Of a DNA stretch of 25,403 bases, positions 6,841 through 14,803 are shown piece after piece. Each line of letters begins with the position of its first letter. The stretch's first letter is position 1. The stretch comes from Candidatus Magasanikiibacteriota bacterium (GTDB taxonomy: Bacteria > Patescibacteriota > Patescibacteriia > Magasanikbacterales > 2-02-FULL-50-9b): the NCBI GenBank assembly GCA_026396555.1, contig JAPLWO010000054.1, positions 1 to 25,403 on the forward strand. Direction: 5' to 3'. Made by a program: the position numbers and the translations under genes. The notes beneath the pieces are model-generated. The model did not search any database. It worked only from the letters and a program-made list of their open reading frames with translations, and had not been told where the DNA came from.

Positions 6841-7584
6841 ATGCTTCAAACAGAATTAAAATCACTTGGATTAACTGATCAAGAAATTCAAATCTATCTC
6901 GCAGGCCTTGAGCTAGGTCCTTGCTCTATCCTTGAATTAGCTAAAAAAACAGGCGCACATCGTACGACTGTCTATCATACGGTCCAAGAACTCGAGCAAA
7001 AAAAGATATTTTCAGAATCTATCCGTGGTAAAAAGCGCGTTTTTGTCGCAGAAGGGCCTGATGCATTTAAAAAAATGTTACTCACCAAGCTTGATCGCGT
7101 AGATGGTATTGCGGGAGAACTCCTCGCACTTGCGCGCACCGGTAGCGTTAAGCCAGTTGTTAAAATGTATGTTGGCCTTCAAGGAATTAAAGATGTCTTT
7201 TACGATTTGCTTCGTGCGAAGGAACCGACATCATATGCGTGGGCTGGAATTGAGCACATGAATAAAACATCAACATCGCTCCAAGAATTTTGGATGCATG
7301 AATATGCACCACTTCGCGAGAAACATAAAAAATTCGCGAAATTAATTATGCCTGATACTGATGCGGGTAAATTATGGAAATCAACTGACGCGCAAAAATT
7401 TCGTGAGACGCGTCTATTACCAAGCTCTACCTATAATTTTCCAGGCGAGATCATGTTATACGACGATAAAGTCGCATGTCTTGTGTATACTGATAAAGAA
7501 CAATTTGCCGTTGTGCTCGAGAGCAAAACAATTTCTGAAACTTTAAAAATGGTTTTTAATTTGTGTTGGTCGCAGGGATATTAA
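6841..7584 (+). CDS. TrmB-family transcriptional regulator 1 (247 aa)
   Basis: Residues 1-70 form a winged helix of the TrmB type: LGLTDQEIQIYLAGLELGP, then LAKKTGAHRTTVYHTVQELEQ as the recognition helix region and a wing at IRGKKRVFVAEGP. A coiled linker follows (residues 75-100). The C-terminal part, about residues 105-247, is an effector-binding-like domain ending near VVLESKTISETLKMVFN. TrmB proteins are best known as archaeal sugar-responsive regulators, and many Patescibacteria carry paralogues whose ligands are unknown. A second paralogue lies at 21312-22049 with the same domain order. It converges on yidD with only 3 nt between stops and no visible terminator. Confidence 0.85.
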   Translation: MLQTELKSLGLTDQEIQIYLAGLELGPCSILELAKKTGAHRTTVYHTVQELEQKKIFSESIRGKKRVFVAEGPDAFKKMLLTKLDRVDGIAGELLALARTGSVKPVVKMYVGLQGIKDVFYDLLRAKEPTSYAWAGIEHMNKTSTSLQEFWMHEYAPLREKHKKFAKLIMPDTDAGKLWKSTDAQKFRETRLLPSSTYNFPGEIMLYDDKVACLVYTDKEQFAVVLESKTISETLKMVFNLCWSQGY

Positions 7585-7587
7585 ACC

Positions 7588-7836
7588 TTAGGCGTTATCT
7601 ATTCCCCCTTTTGAAAAAGGATTGCACCGTAAAATTCTCCAGATCGCCCGCACCCATCCACCAAAAAATCCGTATTTTTTTATCGCCTGATGCCCGTATT
7701 CACTGCATGTTGGGTGATATTTACAAAATCCATATGGAAACACGCCGCGAAAAAATCCGTGGTCTGGAGAAATTGTTTTTTGATACACGCGAATAAAAAT
7801 CAAACTCACGCGTTTTGGAATTTCAAAAATCGTCAT
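7588..7836 (-). CDS. yidD: Membrane protein insertion efficiency factor YidD (82 aa)
   Basis: YidD is a small membrane-associated protein that assists YidC-dependent insertion of inner-membrane proteins. The sequence has the family signature: YQKTISP near the N-terminus, then CKYHPTCSEYGHQAIKKYG and the C-terminal RCNPFSKGGIDNA. The cysteines and the GG(I/Y)D motif are kept. ATG 7836 overlaps the rnpA stop by 4 nt. It is the last gene of the rpmH-rnpA-yidD unit; yidC and jag, which often follow, are not here. Confidence 0.95.
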   Translation of the reverse strand: MTIFEIPKRVSLIFIRVYQKTISPDHGFFRGVFPYGFCKYHPTCSEYGHQAIKKYGFFGGWVRAIWRILRCNPFSKGGIDNA

Positions 7837-8195
7837 ACGACTGACCCTGGAACAAACAATCGTGCGCGTTCAAAAAGTTTTTTAAAAAAATCGCGACGGA
7901 CCTCATCCTCAATTTTCGCGGCTCCTGCGCGAATCATCACAATAATATCGAGCGGCTGTGTGATTGCGCCATGTTCGACAGCCAAACGCAACACATCGCG
8001 CGCTTGTCGCTTCAATCGATTTCGAACAACCGCACGTTTTGAAACACCGCTCGCAACAATAACAGTCACGCGTGGTCGTCCTAATGTGTTTGCCAGCAAA
8101 AACAAAGAACACTCGGGCACGGAGAACCGCTTCCCGAGCTTCAACACTCGTTTAATCTCTTTGTCTGCTGCAATGCGTGAAACGCGTGCAAGCAT
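7833..8195 (-). CDS. rnpA: Ribonuclease P protein component (120 aa)
   Basis: RnpA is the protein subunit of RNase P, which matures the 5' ends of tRNAs. The sequence has the usual N-terminus MLARVSRIAADKEIKRVLKLGKRF in form (short, basic, ending in GKRF) and the conserved RNR box in SKRAVVRNRLKRQARDVLR. ATG 8195 is preferred over the frame opening at 8249 because the family starts about 20 residues before GKRF and because the longer form would run into rpmH. The gene starts 10 nt after rpmH and its stop overlaps the yidD start. Confidence 0.94.
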   Translation of the reverse strand: MLARVSRIAADKEIKRVLKLGKRFSVPECSLFLLANTLGRPRVTVIVASGVSKRAVVRNRLKRQARDVLRLAVEHGAITQPLDIIVMIRAGAAKIEDEVRRDFFKKLFERARLFVPGSVV

Positions 8196-8205
8196 GTGAC
8201 TAAAA

Positions 8206-8355
8206 TTATTTTTCTGATGAAACCGTGAGTTTCTTTCGTCCTTTAACACGACGACGTGCTAAAACTGCACGTCCGTTTTTGGTGCTCATGCGTGAGCGAA
8301 AACCGTGTGTCTTGGCGCGCTTTCGTTTCTTCGGTTGGTATGTTCGTTTTGGCAT
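8206..8355 (-). CDS. rpmH: Ribosomal protein L34 (49 aa)
   Basis: Translating the minus strand from ATG 8355 gives a 49-residue, very basic protein starting MPKRTYQPKKRKR and continuing KTHGFRSRMSTKNGRAVLA, then RRRVKGRKKLTVS: the L34 signature end to end. Stop TAA is at 8208-8206. L34 is a component of the large ribosomal subunit. The usual bacterial rpmH-rnpA order beside dnaA is kept. The promoter at 8373-8401 would leave only about 11 nt of leader, with no SD. Confidence 0.97.
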   Translation of the reverse strand: MPKRTYQPKKRKRAKTHGFRSRMSTKNGRAVLARRRVKGRKKLTVSSEK

Positions 8356-8372
8356 AGCAAAATAGTACCGGC

Positions 8373-8401
8373 AGTATAGCAAAAGGCTTAAATTTTGTCG
8401 A
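8373..8401 (-). promoter_or_regulatory. Promoter of rpmH-rnpA-yidD
   Basis: On the minus strand, TCGACA (8401-8396), a 17-base spacer and TATACT (8378-8373). Confidence 0.7.
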
Positions 8402-8432
8402 CCCCACCCCTGTTCACAACCTTGTCAACAGA

Positions 8433-8502
8433 TTTTCCACATGTTATACACAAAAAATCAACATTTTTGCCACTTATCCACAATTGATATTCATGTTATA
8501 TT
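8433..8502 (+). promoter_or_regulatory. DnaA boxes and dnaA promoter upstream of dnaA
   Basis: Three sites fit TTWTNCACA in the same orientation: TTTTCCACA (8433-8441), TTATACACA (8444-8452) and the perfect TTATCCACA (8474-8482). An A/T-rich stretch follows, ending in a likely -10, TATATT (8497-8502). The perfect box covers the position of the -35 (8474-8479), so DnaA binding should repress its own promoter. Together with the boxes after dnaA this may be one half of a bipartite oriC. Confidence 0.75.
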
Positions 8503-8518
8503 ACCACCACTTTTACCA

Positions 8519-9988
8519 ATGAACCCTATGACCACCCAAGAACTGTGGCACGCCGTGCTCGGCGAGCTCGAATTAGCCATCAGTCAGGCAAACTTTAAGA
8601 CGTGGTTCGGCCAAACTCACCTCCAGAGCTTTGATAAAGGTGCTATTACAATCTCTGTACCGAATGGAGTTGCAAAATCTTGGCTTGAAAACAAGTATCA
8701 AAAGCAGATTATTCACTCTATTGAGCGTATTTTAGGACAGCCCGTACAAAAAATCACATTTCGCATAGAGTCAGCATCTCATCCGATGCCTCAATTATCA
8801 GCTCCAACACCGGTTGCTGCGACAAACCCAGCTCCAAGCAACGCTCAATCCATGAATCATTCAGGAATGACAAGCGCTCCACAGCCAAATCGCGCTGTTA
8901 ACTCTTCGTTCCCTACTCAAACAACCGTAACTGAACGAATTGAAGCAAAAAACAAGTTCGGACTTAACCCACGCTACACATTTGAATCCTTCATTGTAGG
9001 TAAAACAAACGAACTTGCGCACGCTGCGGCACAAGCAGTCGCAAACCGCCCGGGCGAAGTTTATAACCCGCTCTTCATATATGGAGGTGTGGGACTTGGA
9101 AAAACTCACTTGATCCAGGCGATCGGTAACCGCATTTCAGCAAACGACCCACAAATTAAAATTCTCTACATTTCTTCTGAACGTTTTACCAATGAATTCG
9201 TCGCAGCTATCCGCTCCGGTAGCATCAAGCAGTTTAAAGAGACATATCGCAACATCGACCTTCTTCTTATAGATGATATTCAGTTCATCGCCGGCAAAAC
9301 AGAAACGCAAGAAGAATTTTTCCACACATTTAATGAACTCCATCAGGCAAACAAGCAGATTGTGATGACATCTGACCGCCCACCAAAAGCAATTCCAGGT
9401 CTTGAAGACCGTCTTCGTTCACGTTTTGAATGGGGTATGATCGCGGATGTTGCATCACCTGACCTTGAAACACGCGTCGCGATTCTCGAATCTAAGTGTA
9501 TTGAGAAAAAATGCACGCTTAATAAAGAGCTTCTCCAAGTTGTTGCGACATTAGTTAAAAGTAACATTCGTGAACTTGAAGGTGCACTTAATAAAATTCT
9601 CGCTCAACATCAGCTGCGCGGCGAAGCTCCAACGGTTGAGTCAGTAAAAATTCTGTTGTCAGGCTACGAAGAGCAGTCTTACCGCAAATCTTTGACACCA
9701 AAAGAGCTCACATCAGTCGTTTCTCAATACTTTGATGTCAGCATTGACGAGTTAATGAGCGCAAACCGAGAAAAACGTCTCGCATTTCCTCGTCAGATCA
9801 TCATGTACTTACTTCGTGAGGAATTAAAGTGCTCATTTCCGTCGATTGGCCAAGAAATGGGAGGACGCGATCACACAACTGCGATGCATGCGTATGAAAA
9901 AATTTCTCGAGAATCAGAAAATGACATGAAGCTCAAGCAGGACATCGCAGCTATCCGCCAACGGTTATACACAATTACACAGGGATAA
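8519..9988 (+). CDS. dnaA: Chromosomal replication initiator DnaA (489 aa)
   Basis: DnaA binds DnaA boxes, forms an ATP-dependent filament, melts the origin and loads the helicase. Domain I (about 1-85) has LELAISQANFKTWF; domain II is a Pro/Ser/Asn-rich linker; domain III is the AAA+ core starting NPRYTFESFIVGKTNELAHA, with Walker A GGVGLGKTH near residue 190, Walker B LLLIDDIQF near 247 and the RLRSRFEWG arginine region; domain IV ends with the DNA-binding signature GGRDHTTAMHAYEKI near 450. ATG 8519 is used; ATG 8528 three codons later is equally possible. The upstream extension of the frame to 8441 crosses DnaA boxes and is not coding. Flanked by DnaA boxes on both sides. Confidence 0.98.
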   Translation: MNPMTTQELWHAVLGELELAISQANFKTWFGQTHLQSFDKGAITISVPNGVAKSWLENKYQKQIIHSIERILGQPVQKITFRIESASHPMPQLSAPTPVAATNPAPSNAQSMNHSGMTSAPQPNRAVNSSFPTQTTVTERIEAKNKFGLNPRYTFESFIVGKTNELAHAAAQAVANRPGEVYNPLFIYGGVGLGKTHLIQAIGNRISANDPQIKILYISSERFTNEFVAAIRSGSIKQFKETYRNIDLLLIDDIQFIAGKTETQEEFFHTFNELHQANKQIVMTSDRPPKAIPGLEDRLRSRFEWGMIADVASPDLETRVAILESKCIEKKCTLNKELLQVVATLVKSNIRELEGALNKILAQHQLRGEAPTVESVKILLSGYEEQSYRKSLTPKELTSVVSQYFDVSIDELMSANREKRLAFPRQIIMYLLREELKCSFPSIGQEMGGRDHTTAMHAYEKISRESENDMKLKQDIAAIRQRLYTITQG

Positions 9989-10221
9989 CTTTCGGATAAT
10001 ATCAGGATAAGCTCTTTATAACTTAGGGAAAAGCTACGGGAAAGTATGTGTGTAAGGGTGTGGATGAACGCTGAGTTATAAACACTCTGCGCACAGCCAC
10101 CGTCAAAAACGAAAGTTACACACAATCCACACAGGTATCCCACACACCCTTTCCGCACATGTGGACAATCTGTATAAGTGCTCAACAGACTTCCGTTTTT
10201 GGCCTTATCCACTTTTCCACC
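9965..10221. promoter_or_regulatory. dnaA-dnaN spacer with DnaA boxes, candidate oriC
   Basis: TTATACACA (9965-9973) lies in the last codons of dnaA. The 272-base spacer holds further near-matches: minus-strand TTACACACA (10055-10047) and TCATCCACA (10067-10059), plus-strand TTACACACA (10116-10124), minus-strand TTGTCCACA (10168-10160), and TTATCCACT (10205-10213) next to TTTTCCACC (10213-10221). Clustering in both orientations between dnaA and dnaN is typical of bacterial oriC. A weak -10 for dnaN (TACTAT, 10236-10241) follows. No gene is seen in this spacer. Confidence 0.65.
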
Positions 10222-10260
10222 GTCCCTACTACTATTACTATAAATACTTATACAAAGAAT

Positions 10261-11376
10261 ATGAAATTCACCTGTACAAAAGAAAATTTCTTACAAGGAA
10301 TTCAAGCCGTCTCTTCTATCACGGGGAAGCAGGTTCATTTACCAATCTTAAATAACATTCTTTTACTTGCTGAGGTGACAGGTCTCAAAGCGATTGGAAC
10401 AAATTTAGAACTTTCAATCGTCGCAACCATTCGTGGAAAGGTTGAAGAGGAAGGTTCATTTACGGTTCCAGCAAAAATGCTTGTAGAGTATATTGCACTT
10501 TTACCAAACGAAGCGCGAATCGATTGTGAACTTGAAGGAAATGAATTGATTATCAAATCTGGAAGACAGCGAACGAAAATGAAAGGAACCCCATCGACAG
10601 ATTTTCCTGCTGTTCCAACAATTGAAAAGACGCACGAAATTATTTTTCCATCAGATCGTTTAAAGCGTGCACTCCAGCGTGTGCTTATTTCCGTTTCGCA
10701 TAACGAAGTTCGTCCAGAACTACAAGGTGTGCTTCTGTTCACTGAAAATGTAGATCATCTTCGCGCGTTTGTTGCGTCAACCGACAGCTATCGTTTATCA
10801 GAAGCTAAGGTTGAATTACTCAGTCAGTCAGATACACCAACTCGTGTAATTATTCCGCAAAAAACTGCACAGGAACTCCACAGATTGTTAACAAGTGGAA
10901 CAGATCCTGTGACACTTGCATTCGGTGACGGACAAATTTCCTGTATTATCGGAGATGTCCACATCATTTCGCGACTTGTGGATGGAAGTTATCCCGACTA
11001 TCGACAGATTATCCCCAAATCTTGGAACACAGAAGTGAAAGCTCCTGTTGATGAAACATTGAAAGCGATTAAGGCTGCATCACTTTTTGCAACACAAGGC
11101 GTGAGTGCGATTTCGTTGGACGTAAAACCTGCTGAAGAATTATTAAACATTACATCAGCGTCATCACAAGCTGGTGAGCACACAGCGGATATTACCGTCG
11201 AAGGAACAGGTCAGGAAAATAAAGTGATTTTGAATTATCGATTTCTCGTCGACGGACTTTCATCGACTGATGACGATAAGGCAATTATAAAAATCGTGAA
11301 TAGTGAATCACCTTGTATGATTCAGCCAGAAAAGACTGATGATTATTTGTACATCATCAAGCCTATTCGACAATAA
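10261..11376 (+). CDS. dnaN: DNA polymerase III beta sliding clamp (371 aa)
   Basis: The beta clamp is a ring-shaped dimer that tethers the replicative polymerase to DNA. ATG 10261 gives the canonical start MKFTCTKENFLQGIQAVSSI; the frame is open upstream, but that part crosses DnaA boxes. The three clamp repeats are recognisable: LPILNNILL and the first fold (about 1-120), TDFPAV then LLFTENVDHLRAFVASTDSYRLS in the second, and GSYPDYRQIIP with the third fold ending near YLYIIKPIRQ. Length is normal. It follows dnaA by 272 bases and ends before a strong bidirectional terminator. recF and gyrB, common next genes, are absent. Confidence 0.97.
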   Translation: MKFTCTKENFLQGIQAVSSITGKQVHLPILNNILLLAEVTGLKAIGTNLELSIVATIRGKVEEEGSFTVPAKMLVEYIALLPNEARIDCELEGNELIIKSGRQRTKMKGTPSTDFPAVPTIEKTHEIIFPSDRLKRALQRVLISVSHNEVRPELQGVLLFTENVDHLRAFVASTDSYRLSEAKVELLSQSDTPTRVIIPQKTAQELHRLLTSGTDPVTLAFGDGQISCIIGDVHIISRLVDGSYPDYRQIIPKSWNTEVKAPVDETLKAIKAASLFATQGVSAISLDVKPAEELLNITSASSQAGEHTADITVEGTGQENKVILNYRFLVDGLSSTDDDKAIIKIVNSESPCMIQPEKTDDYLYIIKPIRQ

Positions 11377-11391
11377 ATTTAGAACGCAGAT

Positions 11392-11424
11392 AAAAAAATA
11401 CCGGCTATTAGGCCGGTATTTTTT
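11392..11424. terminator. Bidirectional terminator between dnaN and the 3D-domain gene
   Basis: ATACCGGC (11398-11405) pairs with GCCGGTAT (11412-11419) over a 6-base loop, with an A run on the left and a T run on the right, so it can serve both converging genes. Confidence 0.92.
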
Positions 11425-11436
11425 CGTTTAATTTTT

Positions 11437-11895
11437 TTATTCAACGATCTGGATACGGATAGTTCGAATACCAAATTGCTTTGCTTCTTGTCGTGACTTG
11501 AACCAAACGTCCAAGCGGCCAGTATCGTAACGCTGATTCATACGATCGTTCACGGTAAAGATCTTGTCACCGTAATAATCCGGGATTCGAATCTTAGTGT
11601 TGTATGGTAACCAGTTAGCTGCGATTAAACCATCATACACCTGCTTACCATTTGAGGTAATAAACGGGGTATCATCGGTTTGATCGGGAGATGATGAATA
11701 AGCTGTCGCTGTAATAACCAGTGTCTTCTTGATTGTAATAGATGGAACCGGGGCAATGTCCTCAAATCCTACGGTTGTGATAGATTCTGCATGAACAACC
11801 TGAGGCTTACTTGAAGTGACCAATAAAGCCGCAAACACAGCGCAAAGAACGAATTTTTCCGCTTTGTTAAGCTGTTTTCGTGTTGGTAATCTCAT
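11437..11895 (-). CDS. Secreted 3D-domain protein (152 aa)
   Basis: ATG 11895 gives a basic N-terminus, a hydrophobic core (FVLCAVFAALLV) and a likely signal-peptidase site after VHA near residue 36. The mature part carries a 3D domain (double-psi beta-barrel, related to the MltA/RlpA fold): TATAYSSSPDQTDDTPFITS, GLIAANWLP and TVNDRMNQRYDTGRLDVWF, with the aspartates that name the domain. Such proteins act on or bind peptidoglycan outside the membrane. It is divergent from the penicillin-binding protein gene, with overlapping promoters, so the two may be co-regulated in wall growth. The promoter would leave about 10 nt of leader. Confidence 0.88.
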   Translation of the reverse strand: MRLPTRKQLNKAEKFVLCAVFAALLVTSSKPQVVHAESITTVGFEDIAPVPSITIKKTLVITATAYSSSPDQTDDTPFITSNGKQVYDGLIAANWLPYNTKIRIPDYYGDKIFTVNDRMNQRYDTGRLDVWFKSRQEAKQFGIRTIRIQIVE

Positions 11896-11911
11896 AGTTT
11901 TTAGGATGTAT

Positions 11912-11962
11912 ACCATACCACTTTTAGGGGTTTTTGTCAAGGGGGCCGCTTTCTGCTACTGT
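11912..11962. promoter_or_regulatory. Back-to-back promoters sharing one -35 region
   Basis: The heptamer TTGTCAA (11934-11940) is used on both strands. Plus: TTGTCA (11934-11939), 17 bases, TACTGT (11957-11962) for the PBP gene. Minus: TTGACA (11940-11935), 17 bases, TATGGT (11917-11912) for the 3D-domain gene. Two polymerases could not bind at once. Confidence 0.55.
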
Positions 11963-11993
11963 TAACTCCTAGAACTTGTACTTTTGATAAAAT

Positions 11994-14492
11994 ATGGCAA
12001 CCAAAAAATTCCAATCATCATTCAAACATCAACAAATTAAAGACTTTCTGACTTGGCAGCGAGTGGTCGGTCTATTCTGTGTTGTTGCGGTTGTAATTTT
12101 TTTTGGAGCGACACTTTTTGTTGCATGGATCACACGAGATTTGCCAGACCCTGATCATCTTCAAGATCGTGTAGTCGCAGAAAGTACAAAAATGTATGAT
12201 CGGACTGGTCAGCATTTGTTATACGAAGTTTATGATGGAAAAAAACGAACGGTCGTTGATTTGGCGACGCTGCCTCACTATGTAATTGATGCGACTGTTT
12301 CGATTGAGGATTCACATTTTTATGAACACAGCGGTGTTCGATGGACGAGTATTGCACGCGCGATTGTTTCGGACGCGCTTCATTTGTCGAGTGGACGTGG
12401 CGGCGCTTCAACGTTGACGCAGCAGTTAGTGAAGAATGCAATTTTGACTGACGAACACAGTTTGACGAGAAAAATTAAAGAAGCGATTCTTGCGCTCCAA
12501 CTCGAACGCGTTTATACGAAAGATCAGATTTTGAAATTATATTTTAATGAAATTCCATACGGCGGAACGAATTACGGAATTGAATCTGCGGCGCAAGCGT
12601 ATTTTAATAAATCTGCAAAAGATTTAACGCTTGCAGAAGCTGCAACGCTCGCTGCGATGCCACAAGCGCCGACGCGTTATATTCAGGATCCGAAAGCGTT
12701 GCGTGGTCGTCGTGATTATATTTTGTCGAAGATGAATGAGTACGGATATATCACAACGCAGCAGCTGAAAGATGCTCAAGCACAGACGAGCGACATTCAT
12801 GTTTCAAAAACATCGACGATCGCGCCACATTTTGTTTTGTACATTAAAGATCAGTTGATAAATTTGTACGGCGAAAAAACAGTTGATCAAGGTGGACTAA
12901 AAGTTATTACAACGTTAGATTACGATTTACAGGTTGCGTCAAATGGCGCGGTTCAAAGTGGAGTGGAGGTTGCTGAGAAAAAATATGGTGCGACGAATGG
13001 TGCATCAGTTTCAATCGATCCGAATAATGGAGAAATTCTAGAGATGGTTGGGTCGCGCGATTTTTTTGACAACGGGCGTGGTGGACAATTTAATGTGGTG
13101 ACACAAGGTGTTCGTCAGCCGGGCTCATCGTTCAAACCAATTGTATATACCGCGGCGTTTGAAAAAGGGTTTACGCCGGATACGGTGTTTTACGATGCAG
13201 AAACAGATTTTCCTTATGATGGCCAAGTCTATCATCCACACAATTACGATGGAAAAACGCACGGGCCGGTAACTATGCGTCAGGCGCTGCAGGGGTCGCT
13301 CAATATTCCAGCAGTCAAAACAGTGCTTTTGGTCGGTGTTGATAATGTGTTGGATTTTGCGGATCGCATGGGCTACACAACTTTTACCAATCGTTCACAG
13401 TTTGGTCCAGCCGTTGTGCTTGGTGGTGGCGGTGTAAAAATGATTGAGCATGTGCGTGCATATGCGGCATTTGCAAATGGCGGGACGTTGTATGAACCGG
13501 TTGGAATTTTAAAAATCGAAGATAAAGATGGAAAAGATATTACGCCGCAACGCGCAGATTCGAAAACTGTTTTAGATAGTGGCGTGACAGCGACAATTTC
13601 AAATGTGTTGTCAGACAATGATGCTCGCGCATATGTGTTTGGCGCGAAAAATCATTTGACGTTGCCCGATCGTCCTGTTGCGGTAAAAACAGGTACGACC
13701 AATGATTATCATGACGCGTGGACTGTTGGGTATACACCGCAAATTGCGACTGCGGTTTGGGTTGGAAACAATGACAATAAAGTTATGAAGGGCGGTGCGG
13801 ACGGTTCAGTTGTTGCTGCGCCAATTTGGCAGACGATCATGATTGCGGGAACAAAAAAAATGCCTGTCGTTCAATTTCCAACTCCACCCGAAAATACAGC
13901 GACAAATCCGGTGCTGCATGGAAGCACGGGTGGTGTAGTAACGGTTTCGGTTGATGCGGCATCTGGAAATTTAGCAACAAAAGATACTCCGCTGAATTTT
14001 GTCGTTACAAAAACCTATGTTCCGGCGCACGATATTTTGCAGTATGTTGATCCTTCAAATCCGCAAGGACCTGCACCAACAAATCCAGCAAGCAATCCTG
14101 AGTACGCGTCATGGGAAGCGGGTGTTGCTGCATGGCTTTCGAGTAAGGCGGGGGCTGGCATTGTGACAGGCGAACCACCAACGACAATTGATACAACGCA
14201 TTCAGTTACAAATCAACCAACGCTTTCGATTGTGTCACCAACTGCTGATCAGATTATTTCTGGTGGGGCGTTAAATGCACAAATCACTGTTTCTGCACCA
14301 CGCGGTGTGCAGCGCGTAGAATATTTTATTGATGATAAGGCTGTTTCAACCGCAACTGCATTTCCTTTTTCATTGAGTGCAAATGTGAGCGGCTATTCGG
14401 CGGGAGCACACACACTCAAAGCGGTTGCATATGACGATGTGGGAAATTCGACGTCACAGTCAGTTCAATTTCAAGTTGCATCAGGTCAGTAA
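11994..14492 (+). CDS. Class A penicillin-binding protein (bifunctional, 832 aa)
   Basis: Makes and cross-links peptidoglycan outside the cytoplasmic membrane. Layout: cytoplasmic basic N-terminus, one membrane segment (about 25-46), GT51 transglycosylase with catalytic E105 in IEDSHFYEHSGV and GASTLTQQLVKN (138-149), transpeptidase with SxxK in GSSFKP (about 378), SLN (about 436) and KTGT (about 565). After a Pro/Thr-rich linker, the last 95 residues (from about TLSIVSPTADQIISGG) form an Ig-like extracellular domain. All catalytic motifs are intact. The gene stands alone, divergent from the 3D-domain gene and followed by tRNA-Cys. No SD; leader about 25 nt from the shared promoter region. 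Confidence 0.96.
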   Translation: MATKKFQSSFKHQQIKDFLTWQRVVGLFCVVAVVIFFGATLFVAWITRDLPDPDHLQDRVVAESTKMYDRTGQHLLYEVYDGKKRTVVDLATLPHYVIDATVSIEDSHFYEHSGVRWTSIARAIVSDALHLSSGRGGASTLTQQLVKNAILTDEHSLTRKIKEAILALQLERVYTKDQILKLYFNEIPYGGTNYGIESAAQAYFNKSAKDLTLAEAATLAAMPQAPTRYIQDPKALRGRRDYILSKMNEYGYITTQQLKDAQAQTSDIHVSKTSTIAPHFVLYIKDQLINLYGEKTVDQGGLKVITTLDYDLQVASNGAVQSGVEVAEKKYGATNGASVSIDPNNGEILEMVGSRDFFDNGRGGQFNVVTQGVRQPGSSFKPIVYTAAFEKGFTPDTVFYDAETDFPYDGQVYHPHNYDGKTHGPVTMRQALQGSLNIPAVKTVLLVGVDNVLDFADRMGYTTFTNRSQFGPAVVLGGGGVKMIEHVRAYAAFANGGTLYEPVGILKIEDKDGKDITPQRADSKTVLDSGVTATISNVLSDNDARAYVFGAKNHLTLPDRPVAVKTGTTNDYHDAWTVGYTPQIATAVWVGNNDNKVMKGGADGSVVAAPIWQTIMIAGTKKMPVVQFPTPPENTATNPVLHGSTGGVVTVSVDAASGNLATKDTPLNFVVTKTYVPAHDILQYVDPSNPQGPAPTNPASNPEYASWEAGVAAWLSSKAGAGIVTGEPPTTIDTTHSVTNQPTLSIVSPTADQIISGGALNAQITVSAPRGVQRVEYFIDDKAVSTATAFPFSLSANVSGYSAGAHTLKAVAYDDVGNSTSQSVQFQVASGQ

Positions 14493-14512
14493 AATCAGTG
14501 TTCGCCCCACAG

Positions 14513-14541
14513 TTGCTTTGGCGATCAAAGTGCGCTAGAAT
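14513..14541 (+). promoter_or_regulatory. Promoter of tRNA-Cys
   Basis: TTGCTT (14513-14518), a 17-base spacer and TAGAAT (14536-14541); start expected near 14548, five bases before the mature tRNA. Confidence 0.6.
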
Positions 14542-14552
14542 GATGGGGCTTT

Positions 14553-14624
14553 GGTGCAGTGGCCAAGTGGTAAGGCGAGGGTCTGCAAAACCCTCATGCG
14601 TGGGTTCGATTCCCACCTGCACCT
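14553..14624 (+). tRNA. tRNA-Cys (GCA)
   Basis: A 72-base cloverleaf. The acceptor GGTGCAG (14553-14559) pairs with CTGCACC (14617-14623). The anticodon stem AGGGT/ACCCT encloses CTGCAAA, giving anticodon GCA. The T arm is GTGGG-TTCGATT-CCCAC. The discriminator base is T, the usual identity element for cysteine tRNAs. CCA is not encoded. A structured element begins three bases after the tRNA end. Confidence 0.96.
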
Positions 14625-14627
14625 TTT

Positions 14628-14765
14628 AAAAAATCTACATCTGCTCAAGAGACCGCACCGTGTGCTACTGGCACACGGTGCTTGTTCCTCGCAACGCGCG
14701 CGACGCGCAACATAAGTTGCGCACGCGCGTAGCTGCGCAGTCTCTTTCGCTGATGTAGATTTTTT
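14628..14765 (+). ncRNA. Structured three-way-junction element, copy A (between tRNA-Cys and polA)
   Basis: Seen directly. An outer helix of 14 perfect pairs (14628-14641 with 14752-14765), a short internal loop, AAGAGAC (14647-14653) with GTCTCTT (14740-14746), hairpin P2 of 11 pairs (14655-14665 with 14671-14681, loop TACTG), the single-stranded linker TTGTTCCTC (14682-14690) and arm P3 with ACGCGCG (14694-14700)/CGCGCGT (14724-14730) and GCGCAAC-ATAA-GTTGCGC (14705-14722), then TGCGCAGTCTCT (14734-14745). Copy B after polA shares the architecture, linker and length (138 nt). The outer helix ends in a T run, so this copy may also act as a terminator for the tRNA. No coding capacity. Whether it acts as RNA or DNA is unknown; I do not recognise it as a named RNA family. 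Confidence 0.75.
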
Positions 14766-14792
14766 GATATGGCGGGCTCCAACTGGTAAACT
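14764..14792 (+). promoter_or_regulatory. Promoter of polA
   Basis: TTGATA (14764-14769), a 17-base spacer and TAAACT (14787-14792); the -35 overlaps the end of element A. Start near 14799 leaves about 5 nt before ATG 14804. Confidence 0.6.
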
Positions 14793-14803
14793 ACCAATAA
14801 TCT

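Noticed and set aside
10159..10260. Longer dnaN N-terminus starting at 10159
   Set aside because: It crosses DnaA boxes and the promoter region; the canonical clamp start MKFTCTKENF begins at 10261.
14628..14765. Element A as an ordinary rho-independent terminator of tRNA-Cys
   Set aside because: The T run could terminate, but the branched structure, identical linker and equal-length copy B without a T run show that termination is not the whole explanation.
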